In this document: in pieces, positions 17,986 through 25,724 of the stretch
Layout: every line of letters begins with the position of its first letter
How positions within the stretch are numbered: position 1 is the stretch's first letter
DNA from: Streptococcus sp. DTU_2020_1001019_1_SI_AUS_MUR_006
Lineage (GTDB): Bacteria > Bacillota > Bacilli > Lactobacillales > Streptococcaceae
Direction: 5' to 3'
Length of the DNA stretch: 64,000 nt
NCBI RefSeq assembly: GCF_032340315.1
Contig: NZ_CP135436.1
Span: 1,509,501 to 1,573,500 of the forward strand
Made by a program: the position numbers and the translations under genes
Notes under the pieces: generated by a model
Seen by the model: only the letters and a program-made list of their open reading frames with translations
What the model was told of the DNA's origin: nothing
Database searches by the model: none

Positions 17986-18954
17986 ATGTCAACTTTAGAT
18001 AAAAATCTTTTGCTTGAGATGTTCCGTAAGATGGAAGAAATTCGTCGTATGGACTTAAAAATTGCTCAATTAGTAAAAAAAGGGAAAGTGCCAGGAATGA
18101 CGCACTTTTCTGTTGGGGAAGAAGCGGCTAACGTAGGAGCAATGTTGGCTTTAAACGACGATGATTTGCTGACATCAAACCACCGTGGACACGGACAAGC
18201 CATTGCTAAAGGAATCGATTTGAATGGCATGATGGCAGAAATCCTAGGGAAATATACTGGTACTTGTAAAGGGAAAGGTGGTTCCATGCATATTGCTGAC
18301 CTAGATGCCGGTAACCTTGGTGCTAACGGGATCGTTGGTGGTGGTATGGGAATTGCCGTAGGTGCAGCCCTTACTCAACAAATGCATAAGACTGGTAAGA
18401 TTGTCGTCTGCTTCTTTGGCGATGGTGCAACCAACGAAGGTGTCTTCCACGAAGCGGTCAATATGGCTTCGATCTGGAATCTGCCAGTAATTTTCTACTG
18501 TATCAATAACGGTTACGGAATCTCTGCTGATATCAAGAAAATGACCAATATTCAGCACATTCATGAGCGTAGTGCTGCATACGGCATTCCTGGAATGTTT
18601 ATTCCTGACGGGAACAACGTTATTGATGTCTATGAAGGCTTCCAAAAAGCTGTTGAACACGTCCGCTCTGGAAAAGGACCTGTCTTGATTGAAAGTGTCA
18701 CTTATCGTTGGCTTGGTCACTCTTCATCTGACCCTGGTAAATACCGGACCCGTGAAGAAGTCGAAGAGTGGAAGAAGAAAGATCCGATTGAAAACCTTCG
18801 TAAGTATCTGCTCGAGAATGATATTGCGAGCGCAGAAGAATTGGATCAGATCCAAGAAGAAGTAAAAGAAGCAGTTGAAGCTTCAGTAAAATTTGCGGAA
18901 GAAAGCCCATTCCCACCACTCGAATCAGCTTTCGAAGATATTTACGCAGACTAA
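17986..18954 (+). CDS. acoA: 2-oxoacid (acetoin/pyruvate) dehydrogenase E1 alpha subunit
   Basis: 322 residues. The thiamine diphosphate motif is GDGATNEGVFHEAVNMASIW with the closing asparagines in CINNGYG. HRGHGQAIAKG and GGSMHIAD are further E1-alpha marks, and the phosphorylation-type loop YRWLGHSSSDPGKYRT is present. With E1 beta it decarboxylates the 2-oxo substrate and reductively acylates a lipoyl group. Streptococci often annotate this as acoA or pdhA; acetoin and pyruvate cannot be separated by sequence. First gene of the five-gene unit. Confidence 0.9.
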   Translation: MSTLDKNLLLEMFRKMEEIRRMDLKIAQLVKKGKVPGMTHFSVGEEAANVGAMLALNDDDLLTSNHRGHGQAIAKGIDLNGMMAEILGKYTGTCKGKGGSMHIADLDAGNLGANGIVGGGMGIAVGAALTQQMHKTGKIVVCFFGDGATNEGVFHEAVNMASIWNLPVIFYCINNGYGISADIKKMTNIQHIHERSAAYGIPGMFIPDGNNVIDVYEGFQKAVEHVRSGKGPVLIESVTYRWLGHSSSDPGKYRTREEVEEWKKKDPIENLRKYLLENDIASAEELDQIQEEVKEAVEASVKFAEESPFPPLESAFEDIYAD

Positions 18955-18970
18955 GGGGGAGTAGAGAATT

Positions 18971-19963
18971 ATGGAAACTAAATTAATGTCTTTCCGCGAT
19001 ACCATTATCCTTGCTATGTCTGAGGAAATGCGTCGCGACGAAAATGTATTGTTGATGGGAGAAGATGTCGGAGTTTTTGGTGGAGACTTCGGAACCTCTG
19101 TAGGGATGCTGGAAGAGTTTGGTCCAGAACGTGTCCGTGACTGTCCGATTTCTGAGGCTGCGATTTCAGGTGCAGCAGCTGGTGCAGCCATGACCGGACT
19201 TCGTCCAATCGTTGATATGACTTTCATGGATTTCTCTGTGATTGCCATGGATGCTATTGTCAACCAAGCTGCTAAGACTCGCTACATGTTTGGTGGAAAA
19301 GGTCAAGTGCCGATGACCATTCGCTGTGCTGCTGGGAATGGAGTTGGATCTGCAGCCCAACACTCCCAATCTTTGGAATCATGGTTTACTCATATTCCTG
19401 GTTTGAAAGTTGTTGCTCCTGGTACGCCAGCGGATATGAAGGGACTTCTCAAGTCTTCTATTCGCGATAACAACCCCGTTATCATTCTTGAGTACAAATC
19501 AGAATTCAACCAAAAAGGGGAAGTGCCAGTTGATCCGGACTATACGATTCCGCTTGGTGTCGGAGAAATCAAACGCGAAGGAACTGATGTCACTGTCGTA
19601 ACCTACGGGAAAATGCTTCGTCGGGTTATTCAGGCAGCTGAAGAATTAGCTGAAGAAGGCATTTCAGTAGAAGTAGTAGACCCACGTACCTTGGTTCCAC
19701 TTGATAAAGAAATCATCATTAATTCTGTTAAGAAGACAGGAAAAGTCGTCCTTGTCAATGACGCCCACAAAACAAGTGGATATATCGGTGAAATTTCAGC
19801 TATCATTTCTGAATCAGAAGCATTTGATTACTTGGATGCACCTATCCGTCGTTGTGCGGGGGAAGATGTGCCAATGCCTTACGCACAAAATCTTGAGAAT
19901 GCAATGATCCCAACAGTTGAAAGTATCAAAGAAGTCATTCGTAAAACGTACAACAAAGAATAA
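18971..19963 (+). CDS. acoB: 2-oxoacid (acetoin/pyruvate) dehydrogenase E1 beta subunit
   Basis: 330 residues, full length for E1 beta. Marks: LMGEDVGVFGGDFGTSVGM, the GAAMTGLRPIVDMTFMDF loop, and the C-terminal transketolase-type domain with VDPRTLVPLDKE. It pairs with acoA 16 bases upstream. The next gene, acoC, starts 423 bases later, unlike every other gap in the operon (16 to 56 bases). Confidence 0.92.
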   Translation: METKLMSFRDTIILAMSEEMRRDENVLLMGEDVGVFGGDFGTSVGMLEEFGPERVRDCPISEAAISGAAAGAAMTGLRPIVDMTFMDFSVIAMDAIVNQAAKTRYMFGGKGQVPMTIRCAAGNGVGSAAQHSQSLESWFTHIPGLKVVAPGTPADMKGLLKSSIRDNNPVIILEYKSEFNQKGEVPVDPDYTIPLGVGEIKREGTDVTVVTYGKMLRRVIQAAEELAEEGISVEVVDPRTLVPLDKEIIINSVKKTGKVVLVNDAHKTSGYIGEISAIISESEAFDYLDAPIRRCAGEDVPMPYAQNLENAMIPTVESIKEVIRKTYNKE

Positions 19964-19983
19964 TACATAATATAAATTATGTA
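19964..19983. repeat. 20-bp palindrome, copy 1 (TACATAA-N6-TTATGTA)
   Basis: TACATAATATAAATTATGTA begins in the base after the acoB stop codon. Same arms and spacing as the copies at 24269-24288 and 34856-34875, and a 12/14 match at 25694-25713. Confidence 0.7.
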
Positions 19984-19994
19984 ACCTGTTCGTG

Positions 19995-20025
19995 ATTTTA
20001 TCTTTCATTTTGAAATAGATAAAAT
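19995..20025. other. Hairpin downstream of acoB
   Basis: ATTTTATCT (19995-20003) pairs with AGATAAAAT (20017-20025), with further pairing of TTCA and TGAA inside. There is no T run, so it is not a clear terminator. Confidence 0.55.
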
Positions 20026-20038
20026 GCGACATGAGTGA

Positions 20039-20155
20039 GTCGAATCGATTCTATTCGACGAACGAATTAGTAAATCTACTAGGTTGACCGCCTGATAGCG
20101 GCAACCGTAGCAACCTGAGATACGTGTGTATCCAAGTTGCTTGTAGAATTGAATC
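20039..20155. ncRNA. Multi-branched structured region between acoB and acoC
   Basis: Four strong helices lie inside a possible closing stem, GATTCTATTC (20047-20056) with GAATTGAATC (20146-20155), which has one mismatch. They are TAGTA/TACTA (20068-20081); GGTTG-CCGC with GCGG-CAACC (20082-20106); and GCAAC with GTTGC (20110-20140) capped by GATAC/GTATC. The closing stem competes with GTCGAAT/ATTCGAC (20039-20059). The strand is not determined. The tRNA T-loop and CCA positions are absent, so it is not a tRNA. Confidence 0.5.
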
Positions 20156-20156
20156 C

Positions 20157-20356
20157 GGACGGAGGACTGTGAAAAAAAGATAGATTTCCTTGTGTTCATC
20201 GAACACAGCGTCAATCTCCTATTTTTTCTTTATCCTCTACGTCCTTGATATCTTAGATTAGAGCACGGGCTAAAGTCTGGGTGAAAAAGAGAAACTTTCC
20301 TAGAAACTAAAGTTTCTTCGTCAAGTTTCCTATTTTCACTGTGACTTTTGATGCCC
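20157..20356. ncRNA. Two tandem structured units of about 90 nt between acoB and acoC
   Basis: Unit 1 (20157-20244) and unit 2 (20267-20356) fold into the same chain of helices with different paired bases. Helix 1 is GGAC/GTCC versus GGGC/GCCC; helix 2 is AGGA/TCCT versus AGTC/GACT; helix 3 is GAAAAAA/TTTTTTC versus GTGAAAA/TTTTCAC; helix 4 is AGATT/AATCT versus GAAACTT/AAGTTTC; the apical hairpin is GTGTTC/GAACAC versus AGAAACT/AGTTTCT. Unpaired parts are kept: AGA opposite CTA, and TCCT opposite CGTC. Each unit is followed by a similar tail containing TATCTTA. The acoC RBS lies just past unit 2. The function and the transcribed strand are unknown. Confidence 0.6.
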
Positions 20357-20386
20357 TTAGTATCTTATAATAGAATAGGAGAGGTC

Positions 20387-21430
20387 ATGGCTGATGATAA
20401 GCTAAGAGCGACTCCTGCAGCTAGAAAATTAGCGGATGATTTAGGAATTAATCTCTACGATATTTCTGGCTCAGGCGCAAACGGTCGTGTCCACAAAGAA
20501 GACGTGGAAACATTTAAAGACACTAATGTGGTTCGCATTTCACCACTTGCAAAACGAATTGCCCTTGAACATAACATTGCATGGCAGGAAATCCAAGGAA
20601 CTGGTCACCGTGGTAAGATTATGAAGAAGGATGTTTTAGCTTTCCTTCCTGAAAATATCGAAAACGATACGATTAAGTCTCCTGCTCAAATCGAGAAAGT
20701 GGAAGAAACTCCAGACAACGTAACACCTTACGGTGAAATCGAGCGTATTCCAATGACACCGATGCGTAAGGTTATTGCTCAACGTATGGTTGAATCTTAC
20801 TTGACTGCACCAACCTTCACGCTTAACTACGATGTCGATATGTCTGAAATGCTTGCCCTTCGTAAGAAAGTCCTTGATCCAATCATGGAAGCAACTGGTA
20901 AGAAAATTACTGTTACAGACTTGCTTTCACTTGCGGTTGTTAAGACTCTTATGAAACACCCATACATCAACGCTTCATTGACGGAAGATGGTAAGACAAT
21001 TATCACTCACAATTATGTCAACCTTGCGATGGCAGTTGGAATGGACAATGGATTGATGACGCCAGTTGTTTATAATGCTGAAAAAATGAGTTTGTCTGAG
21101 CTGGTAGTTGCCTTCAAAGATGTTATCGGGCGTACTTTGGATGGTAAACTAGCTCCTAGCGAATTGCAGAATTCTACCTTCACCATCAGTAACTTGGGAA
21201 TGTTTGGTGTTCAATCATTCGGTCCAATCATTAACCAACCGAACTCAGCAATCCTTGGAGTTAGCTCGACAATTGAGAAACCTGTTGTAGTTAATGGTGA
21301 AATTGTGATTCGTCCAATTATGAGTCTTGGTTTAACAATTGACCACCGTGTCGTAGATGGTATGGCTGGTGCTAAGTTTATGAAAGACTTGAAAGCCTTG
21401 ATTGAAAACCCAATCTCAATGTTGGTTTAG
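20387..21430 (+). CDS. acoC: 2-oxoacid dehydrogenase E2 (dihydrolipoamide acetyltransferase) without lipoyl domain
   Basis: 347 residues from ATG 20387, chosen for AGGAGAGG just upstream. The frame continues 13 codons further, but into the RNA-like unit and without an RBS. There is no N-terminal lipoyl domain: the protein opens directly with a peripheral-subunit-binding domain (RATPAARKLADDLGI, about 6-42) and a second one (ISPLAKRIALEHNI, about 47-85). The acyltransferase domain (about 120-347) has the catalytic HRVVDGMAGAKFMKDL. The missing lipoyl domain is found on AcoL instead. Confidence 0.92.
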   Translation: MADDKLRATPAARKLADDLGINLYDISGSGANGRVHKEDVETFKDTNVVRISPLAKRIALEHNIAWQEIQGTGHRGKIMKKDVLAFLPENIENDTIKSPAQIEKVEETPDNVTPYGEIERIPMTPMRKVIAQRMVESYLTAPTFTLNYDVDMSEMLALRKKVLDPIMEATGKKITVTDLLSLAVVKTLMKHPYINASLTEDGKTIITHNYVNLAMAVGMDNGLMTPVVYNAEKMSLSELVVAFKDVIGRTLDGKLAPSELQNSTFTISNLGMFGVQSFGPIINQPNSAILGVSSTIEKPVVVNGEIVIRPIMSLGLTIDHRVVDGMAGAKFMKDLKALIENPISMLV

Positions 21431-21469
21431 AGAATTTATTTTTAGAAATATAGATAAAGGAAGTAAGAT

Positions 21470-23173
21470 ATGGCCTTAGAAGTAATTATGCCAAAAGCCG
21501 GCGTGGATATGACAGAAGGACAAATCGTCCAATGGAATAAAAAAGTCGGAGAATTTGTTAAAGAAGGAGAAATCCTTTTGGAGATCATGACTGACAAAGT
21601 CAGCATGGAATTGGAAGCAGAAGAAGACGGTTACTTGATCGCTATCCTCAAAGGTGACGGCGAGACTGTTCCTGTTACTGAAGTTATCGGATATCTTGGT
21701 GAGGAAGGTGAAAACATCCCATCAGCTGGAGCTCCTGCACCAGAAGCTAGTCCAGCACCTGCAGTCAGCGCTTCAAACGATGATGGTAAGAGCGATGATG
21801 CTTACGATATCGTTGTTATTGGTGGTGGACCTGCTGGTTATGTTTCTGCTATTAAAGCAGCTCAATTAGGTGGTAAAGTGGCTCTTGTTGAGAAATCTGA
21901 ACTTGGTGGAACTTGCTTGAACCGCGGATGTATCCCAACTAAGACTTACCTTCACAATGCTGAAATCATCGAAAATATCGGTCATGCAGCAAATCGTGGT
22001 ATTGTGATAGAAAATCCTAACTTCACAGTTGATATGGACAAACTTTTAGAAACAAAATCTAAAGTTGTTAATACTCTTGTTGGTGGTGTTGCAGGACTCC
22101 TTCGTAGTTACGGAGTTGATGTTCATAAGGGTATCGGTACAATCACTAAAGATAAGAATGTCTTGGTAAATGGTTCTGAATTGCTTGAAACTAAGAAGAT
22201 TATCCTTGCTGGTGGTTCAAAAGTAAGCAAAATCAACGTTCCTGGTATGGAATCATCACTTGTGATGACGAGTGACGACATCCTAGAAATGAACGAAGTA
22301 CCAGAAAGCCTTGTGATCATTGGCGGTGGTGTTGTCGGAATCGAACTTGGACAAGCCTTCATGACGTTCGGTTCAAAAGTTACCGTTATCGAAATGATGG
22401 ACCGTATTGTTCCAGCTATGGATGCGGAAGTATCTAAGAATCTTCGTTTAATCCTTGAACGTAAAGGTATGACTATCTTGACAGACACTAAACTTCAAGA
22501 AATCATTGAAGAAGATGGCAAACTTCGTATCAAGGTTGAAGGAAAAAATGATATCATTGCTAACAAAGCTCTTCTATCAATCGGACGTGTTCCAGACCTT
22601 GAAGGTATCGGTGAAGTTGAATTTGAATTAGAACGTGGCCGTATCAAGGTTAACGAATACATGGAAACTTCTGTTCCAGGTATCTACGCACCAGGTGATA
22701 TCAACGGTACTAAGATGTTGGCTCACGCTGCCTTCCGTATGGGTGAAGTTGCGGCTGAAAATGCGCTTAAAGGAAACCACGCTGTTGCCAAATTGAACTT
22801 GACTCCTGCAGCTATTTATACACTTCCTGAAGTAGCAGCTGTTGGTTTGACTGAAGAACAAGCTCGTGAAAAATACGATGTTCAAATTGGTAAATTTAAC
22901 TTTGCTGCAAACGGACGTGCAATTGCATCAGATGCTGCTCAAGGATTTGTTAAAGTCATTGCAGACAAGAAATATGGTGAAATCCTTGGTGTTCATATCA
23001 TTGGTCCTGCTGCTGCAGAGTTGATCAACGAAGCGTCAAGTATCATCGAAATGGAAATCACTGTTGAAGAAATGCTTAAGACAATCCACGGACACCCAAC
23101 ATACTCTGAAGTTATGTACGAAGCATTTGCTGATGTTCTTGGAATGGCCATCCATTCACCTAAGAAAAAATAA
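21470..23173 (+). CDS. acoL: Dihydrolipoamide dehydrogenase (E3) with N-terminal lipoyl domain
   Basis: 567 residues, longer than plain E3 (about 460) because of an N-terminal lipoyl domain (1-80) with the modified lysine in IMTDKVSMELEAEEDG near residue 43, then an Ala/Pro linker (about 84-107). The E3 part has the FAD motif VVIGGGPAGYVSA, the redox disulfide GGTCLNRGCIPTK, the NAD-binding IGGGVVGIELGQ and the dimer-interface HGHPTYSE. It reoxidises dihydrolipoamide. It carries the only lipoyl domain in this operon. Confidence 0.95.
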   Translation: MALEVIMPKAGVDMTEGQIVQWNKKVGEFVKEGEILLEIMTDKVSMELEAEEDGYLIAILKGDGETVPVTEVIGYLGEEGENIPSAGAPAPEASPAPAVSASNDDGKSDDAYDIVVIGGGPAGYVSAIKAAQLGGKVALVEKSELGGTCLNRGCIPTKTYLHNAEIIENIGHAANRGIVIENPNFTVDMDKLLETKSKVVNTLVGGVAGLLRSYGVDVHKGIGTITKDKNVLVNGSELLETKKIILAGGSKVSKINVPGMESSLVMTSDDILEMNEVPESLVIIGGGVVGIELGQAFMTFGSKVTVIEMMDRIVPAMDAEVSKNLRLILERKGMTILTDTKLQEIIEEDGKLRIKVEGKNDIIANKALLSIGRVPDLEGIGEVEFELERGRIKVNEYMETSVPGIYAPGDINGTKMLAHAAFRMGEVAAENALKGNHAVAKLNLTPAAIYTLPEVAAVGLTEEQAREKYDVQIGKFNFAANGRAIASDAAQGFVKVIADKKYGEILGVHIIGPAAAELINEASSIIEMEITVEEMLKTIHGHPTYSEVMYEAFADVLGMAIHSPKKK

Positions 23174-23186
23174 AGATAGATAGTTT

Positions 23187-23209
23187 AGACTGGAATTTTT
23201 TTCCAGTCT
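23187..23209 (+). other. Hairpin between acoL and lplA
   Basis: AGACTGGAA (23187-23195) pairs with TTCCAGTCT (23201-23209), with flanking GATAG/CTATC able to extend it. The Ts lie in the loop rather than after the stem. Termination is therefore unlikely; mRNA processing or stability is possible. Confidence 0.5.
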
Positions 23210-23229
23210 CTATCGTATAAAGGGATATC

Positions 23230-24219
23230 ATGAAATATATTATCAATCATTCAAACGACACTGCCTTTAATATCGCTTTAGAGGAATATGCTTTTAAACA
23301 CCTTTTGGACGAGGATCAAATCTTCCTTCTTTGGATTAACAAACCGTCTATCATTGTTGGTCGTCACCAGAATACTATTGAAGAAATTAACCGTGATTAT
23401 GTTCGAGAAAATGGTATTGAGGTGGTCCGCCGTATCAGTGGTGGTGGAGCTGTTTACCACGATTTAAACAACCTCAACTACACCATCATTTCAAAAGAAG
23501 ATGAAAACAAGGCCTTTGACTTCAAGAGCTTCTCAACTCCAGTTATCAATACCTTAGCTCAACTAGGCGTTAAAGCTGAGTTCACAGGCCGTAATGACCT
23601 TGAGATTGATGGCAAAAAATTCTGTGGCAATGCCCAAGCCTATATCAATGGCCGTATTATGCACCATGGTTGTCTTCTCTTTGACGTGGACTTGTCAGTC
23701 CTAGCTAACGCACTTAAAGTGTCTAAAGATAAGTTTGAATCAAAAGGGGTTAAATCAGTCCGTGCTCGAGTAACTAATATTATCGATGAGTTGCCAGAAA
23801 AAATCACTGTTGAAGAATTCCGTGATCTACTTTTGGAATACATGAAAAAAGAATATCCTGAAATGACAGAATATGTATTTTCAGATGAAGAATTGGCTGA
23901 AATCAATCGAATCAAAGAAACTAAGTTTGGAACTTGGGACTGGAATTATGGGAAATCACCTGAATACAATGTCCGCCGTGGAACAAAATTCCCAAGTGGT
24001 AAGGTTGAAATCTTCGCTAACGTCATTGAATCAAAAATCCAAGACATCAAGATCTACGGTGACTTCTTCGGTATCGAAGATGTTGCAGCCGTGGAAGATG
24101 TTCTTCGTGGCGTTAAATACGAACGTGAAGATGTTCTTAAAGCCCTTCAAACCATTAACTTAGGCCGTTACTTCGCAGGGATCACTGCAGAAGAAATTGC
24201 TGAGGCAGTGGTTGAATAA
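23230..24219 (+). CDS. lplA: Lipoate-protein ligase
   Basis: 329 residues, LplA type with both large and accessory domains. The large domain has RRISGGGAVYHDLNNLNY (about 72-89) with the lipoyl-AMP-binding motif, GRNDLEIDGKKFCGNAQ, and the catalytic lysine in SKDKFESKGVKSVRARVTNI. It attaches scavenged lipoate to lipoyl lysines. Its place at the end of the aco operon points to the AcoL lipoyl domain as substrate. Confidence 0.93.
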   Translation: MKYIINHSNDTAFNIALEEYAFKHLLDEDQIFLLWINKPSIIVGRHQNTIEEINRDYVRENGIEVVRRISGGGAVYHDLNNLNYTIISKEDENKAFDFKSFSTPVINTLAQLGVKAEFTGRNDLEIDGKKFCGNAQAYINGRIMHHGCLLFDVDLSVLANALKVSKDKFESKGVKSVRARVTNIIDELPEKITVEEFRDLLLEYMKKEYPEMTEYVFSDEELAEINRIKETKFGTWDWNYGKSPEYNVRRGTKFPSGKVEIFANVIESKIQDIKIYGDFFGIEDVAAVEDVLRGVKYEREDVLKALQTINLGRYFAGITAEEIAEAVVE

Positions 24220-24224
24220 AGCAA

Positions 24225-24257
24225 AAAGAAGTTGGTTTTTCCCAGCTTCTTTTTTTG
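24225..24257 (+). terminator. Terminator of the aco-lplA operon
   Basis: AAAGAAGTTGG pairs with CCAGCTTCTTT (one G-U pair), followed by TTTTG. Confidence 0.85.
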
Positions 24258-24268
24258 TAGCTATTATT

Positions 24269-24288
24269 TACATAAATTATATTATGTA
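24269..24288. repeat. 20-bp palindrome, copy 2 (TACATAA-N6-TTATGTA)
   Basis: TACATAAATTATATTATGTA, two bases from the xerS stop codon and just behind the operon terminator. Confidence 0.7.
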
Positions 24289-24290
24289 GT

Positions 24291-25361
24291 TTATAAGCTG
24301 TCTAAAGCATTTTTCTGTTCATCATTGACAATATGGGTATACAAGTCAGTAACTTGTGTGCTGGCATGTCCCAGTTGATGGCTTACCAAAACCTGCGACT
24401 TGGTTGCATCATAGAGACGAGTTGCAAGCGTATGGCGTAGTTTGTGGGGAGTTACCCGAACTTTGAAGTCTTCTGAATACTTGGCCACCATCTTTTCGAC
24501 ACTAGAAGCATCGATACGGTTTGGAACACCTCGATACAAGGTCAGAAAGAGAGCTGTATCAGTCCTTTCTGTCTTATAACGTTTGTCTCGAATAGCAAGA
24601 TATTGCTCCAGATAAGGCTTAGCAAAGGCGGCTACATTTACCGAATCGCGTTTCCCACCTTTTCGAGTGACGTCAATGACCATCATCTTAAGATTGAGGT
24701 CACGAAGGTCTAGGTTAACAGCTTCAGATAAACGGACACCAGATGCCAAGAGAAGGGCGATAATGGCCAAATCACGTTCCTTATTTTTTTTAAACGATGA
24801 TAGAGCACGATTTGAGAGTTGTTGTGGGTACTCTTGGTCGATATAAGTCAGAAAACCTTCTGTTTCATCACCTAAAAAGAGTTTTTGCTTGATATTCTCA
24901 GCCCGTGCAGCCAAGGTTTCTTTCTTTTTCTTGGTAGCAACCTTCTTCATGACATTACGATAGAAATAAGGTTCCCCTTGCTCGTTTTCAACTTCCTCAG
25001 TTAAATACTTATAAAGACTAGAAAGAGCTGATAAAGTACGGTTAATGGTTGTTTGGGAGACACCATTTTTAGTTGTATTAGCATTAAGCAAAGGACGTTC
25101 ACGTAAGTAAAGAATAAAAGATTCCATGTCTTTCTTAGTCATGTTCTCCAGAACATCCAAAGGAATATTTGCCATAGTATCAGCATCCGATATACCAGAT
25201 TCCAAAACCCAGGTGAAAAATCGATCGTATTCCTTTAAGTATTCGTACAATGTCGTAAAACTGTAGGGAACGGCCAATTTTGATTGGTAGTATTCCAGAA
25301 CGTACCAGGGCATAACTTGTTTGAGTTTATCAATCCGTTCTAATAAGATCTCGCGTTTCAT
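24291..25361 (-). CDS. xerS: Site-specific tyrosine recombinase XerS
   Basis: 356 residues from ATG 25361, with GGAG six bases upstream; the in-frame TTG four codons earlier overlaps that RBS. The N-terminal SAM-like domain runs from about 15 to 150. The C-terminal catalytic domain has Arg in [34 protein letters not shown] and the nucleophile Tyr in VTDLYTH. XerS is the single streptococcal/lactococcal recombinase that resolves chromosome dimers at dif_SL with FtsK. The dif_SL site lies 50 bases upstream. Confidence 0.96.
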   Translation of the reverse strand: MKREILLERIDKLKQVMPWYVLEYYQSKLAVPYSFTTLYEYLKEYDRFFTWVLESGISDADTMANIPLDVLENMTKKDMESFILYLRERPLLNANTTKNGVSQTTINRTLSALSSLYKYLTEEVENEQGEPYFYRNVMKKVATKKKKETLAARAENIKQKLFLGDETEGFLTYIDQEYPQQLSNRALSSFKKNKERDLAIIALLLASGVRLSEAVNLDLRDLNLKMMVIDVTRKGGKRDSVNVAAFAKPYLEQYLAIRDKRYKTERTDTALFLTLYRGVPNRIDASSVEKMVAKYSEDFKVRVTPHKLRHTLATRLYDATKSQVLVSHQLGHASTQVTDLYTHIVNDEQKNALDSL

Positions 25362-25388
25362 GTTTTTCTCCAAATATTCTATACTAGT

Positions 25389-25417
25389 AGTATAGCATAG
25401 CTAGTTATATTTTTCAA
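25389..25417 (-). promoter_or_regulatory. xerS promoter overlapping dif_SL
   Basis: Minus strand: -35 TTGAAA (25412-25417), exactly 17-bp spacer, -10 TATACT (25389-25394). The -35 is made of the last six bases of dif_SL. Confidence 0.65.
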
Positions 25418-25442
25418 GAAAATTATAGTTTTTCGGAAAGAT
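25412..25442 (-). other. dif_SL chromosome dimer resolution site
   Basis: 31 bp that read on the minus strand ATCTTTCCGAAAAAC, TATAA, TTTTCTTGAAA. This matches the streptococcal/lactococcal dif_SL site as I know it, with imperfect arms around a central TATAA. Location directly upstream of xerS is the known arrangement. It marks the replication terminus. Confidence 0.9.
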
Positions 25443-25576
25443 GTTATAGGAGTTATATAGGATTGTCTAAGTAAGCTATATAATGGAAAAAAGCGCTTAT
25501 AATTTGGTAAATCATTGCTTCATTGAACTTATATTTTTAAAATTTTTAAACTTCTACAGTTTTTTAAGTTAAATAT

Positions 25577-25612
25577 AAAAACTCGATTCCATCTTTTAGG
25601 GACCGAGTTTTT
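25577..25612 (-). terminator. Terminator of clcA
   Basis: AAAAACTCG (25577-25585) pairs with CGAGTTTTT (25604-25612). On the minus strand the T run TTTTTATATTT follows. Confidence 0.7.
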
Positions 25613-25693
25613 GTTTTTATATTGTTTTCATCTATATGAATCCGCCGATTAAATAAATCTGAAAATCTTTTTCTTAAATCATGGATCAGATAT

Positions 25694-25713
25694 AACGTAA
25701 TAAAATTTATGTA
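25694..25713. repeat. 20-bp palindrome, copy 3 (imperfect)
   Basis: AACGTAATAAAATTTATGTA matches the arms TACATAA-N6-TTATGTA at 12 of 14 positions with the same spacing. It lies just behind the clcA stop. Confidence 0.45.
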
Positions 25714-25724
25714 AATTAATACTG

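Larger units (their letters stand above)
25443..25724. other. AT-rich gap between dif_SL and clcA
   Basis: No open frame with an RBS. It holds a hairpin terminator at 25577-25612 and one imperfect palindrome at 25694-25713. I see nothing else that can be supported. Confidence 0.5.

Noticed and set aside
20039..20155. tRNA or tRNA-like gene
   Set aside because: It has a branched fold, but no T-loop sequence, no correct arm lengths and no CCA-proximal acceptor stem.
20005..20214. 69-residue minus-strand open frame between acoB and acoC
   Set aside because: It runs through the hairpins of the structured region, has no RBS and no recognisable domain. The compensating helices explain the sequence better than coding does.
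23187..23209. Terminator between acoL and lplA
   Set aside because: The T run is in the loop and not behind the stem, and lplA has no separate promoter that I can see.
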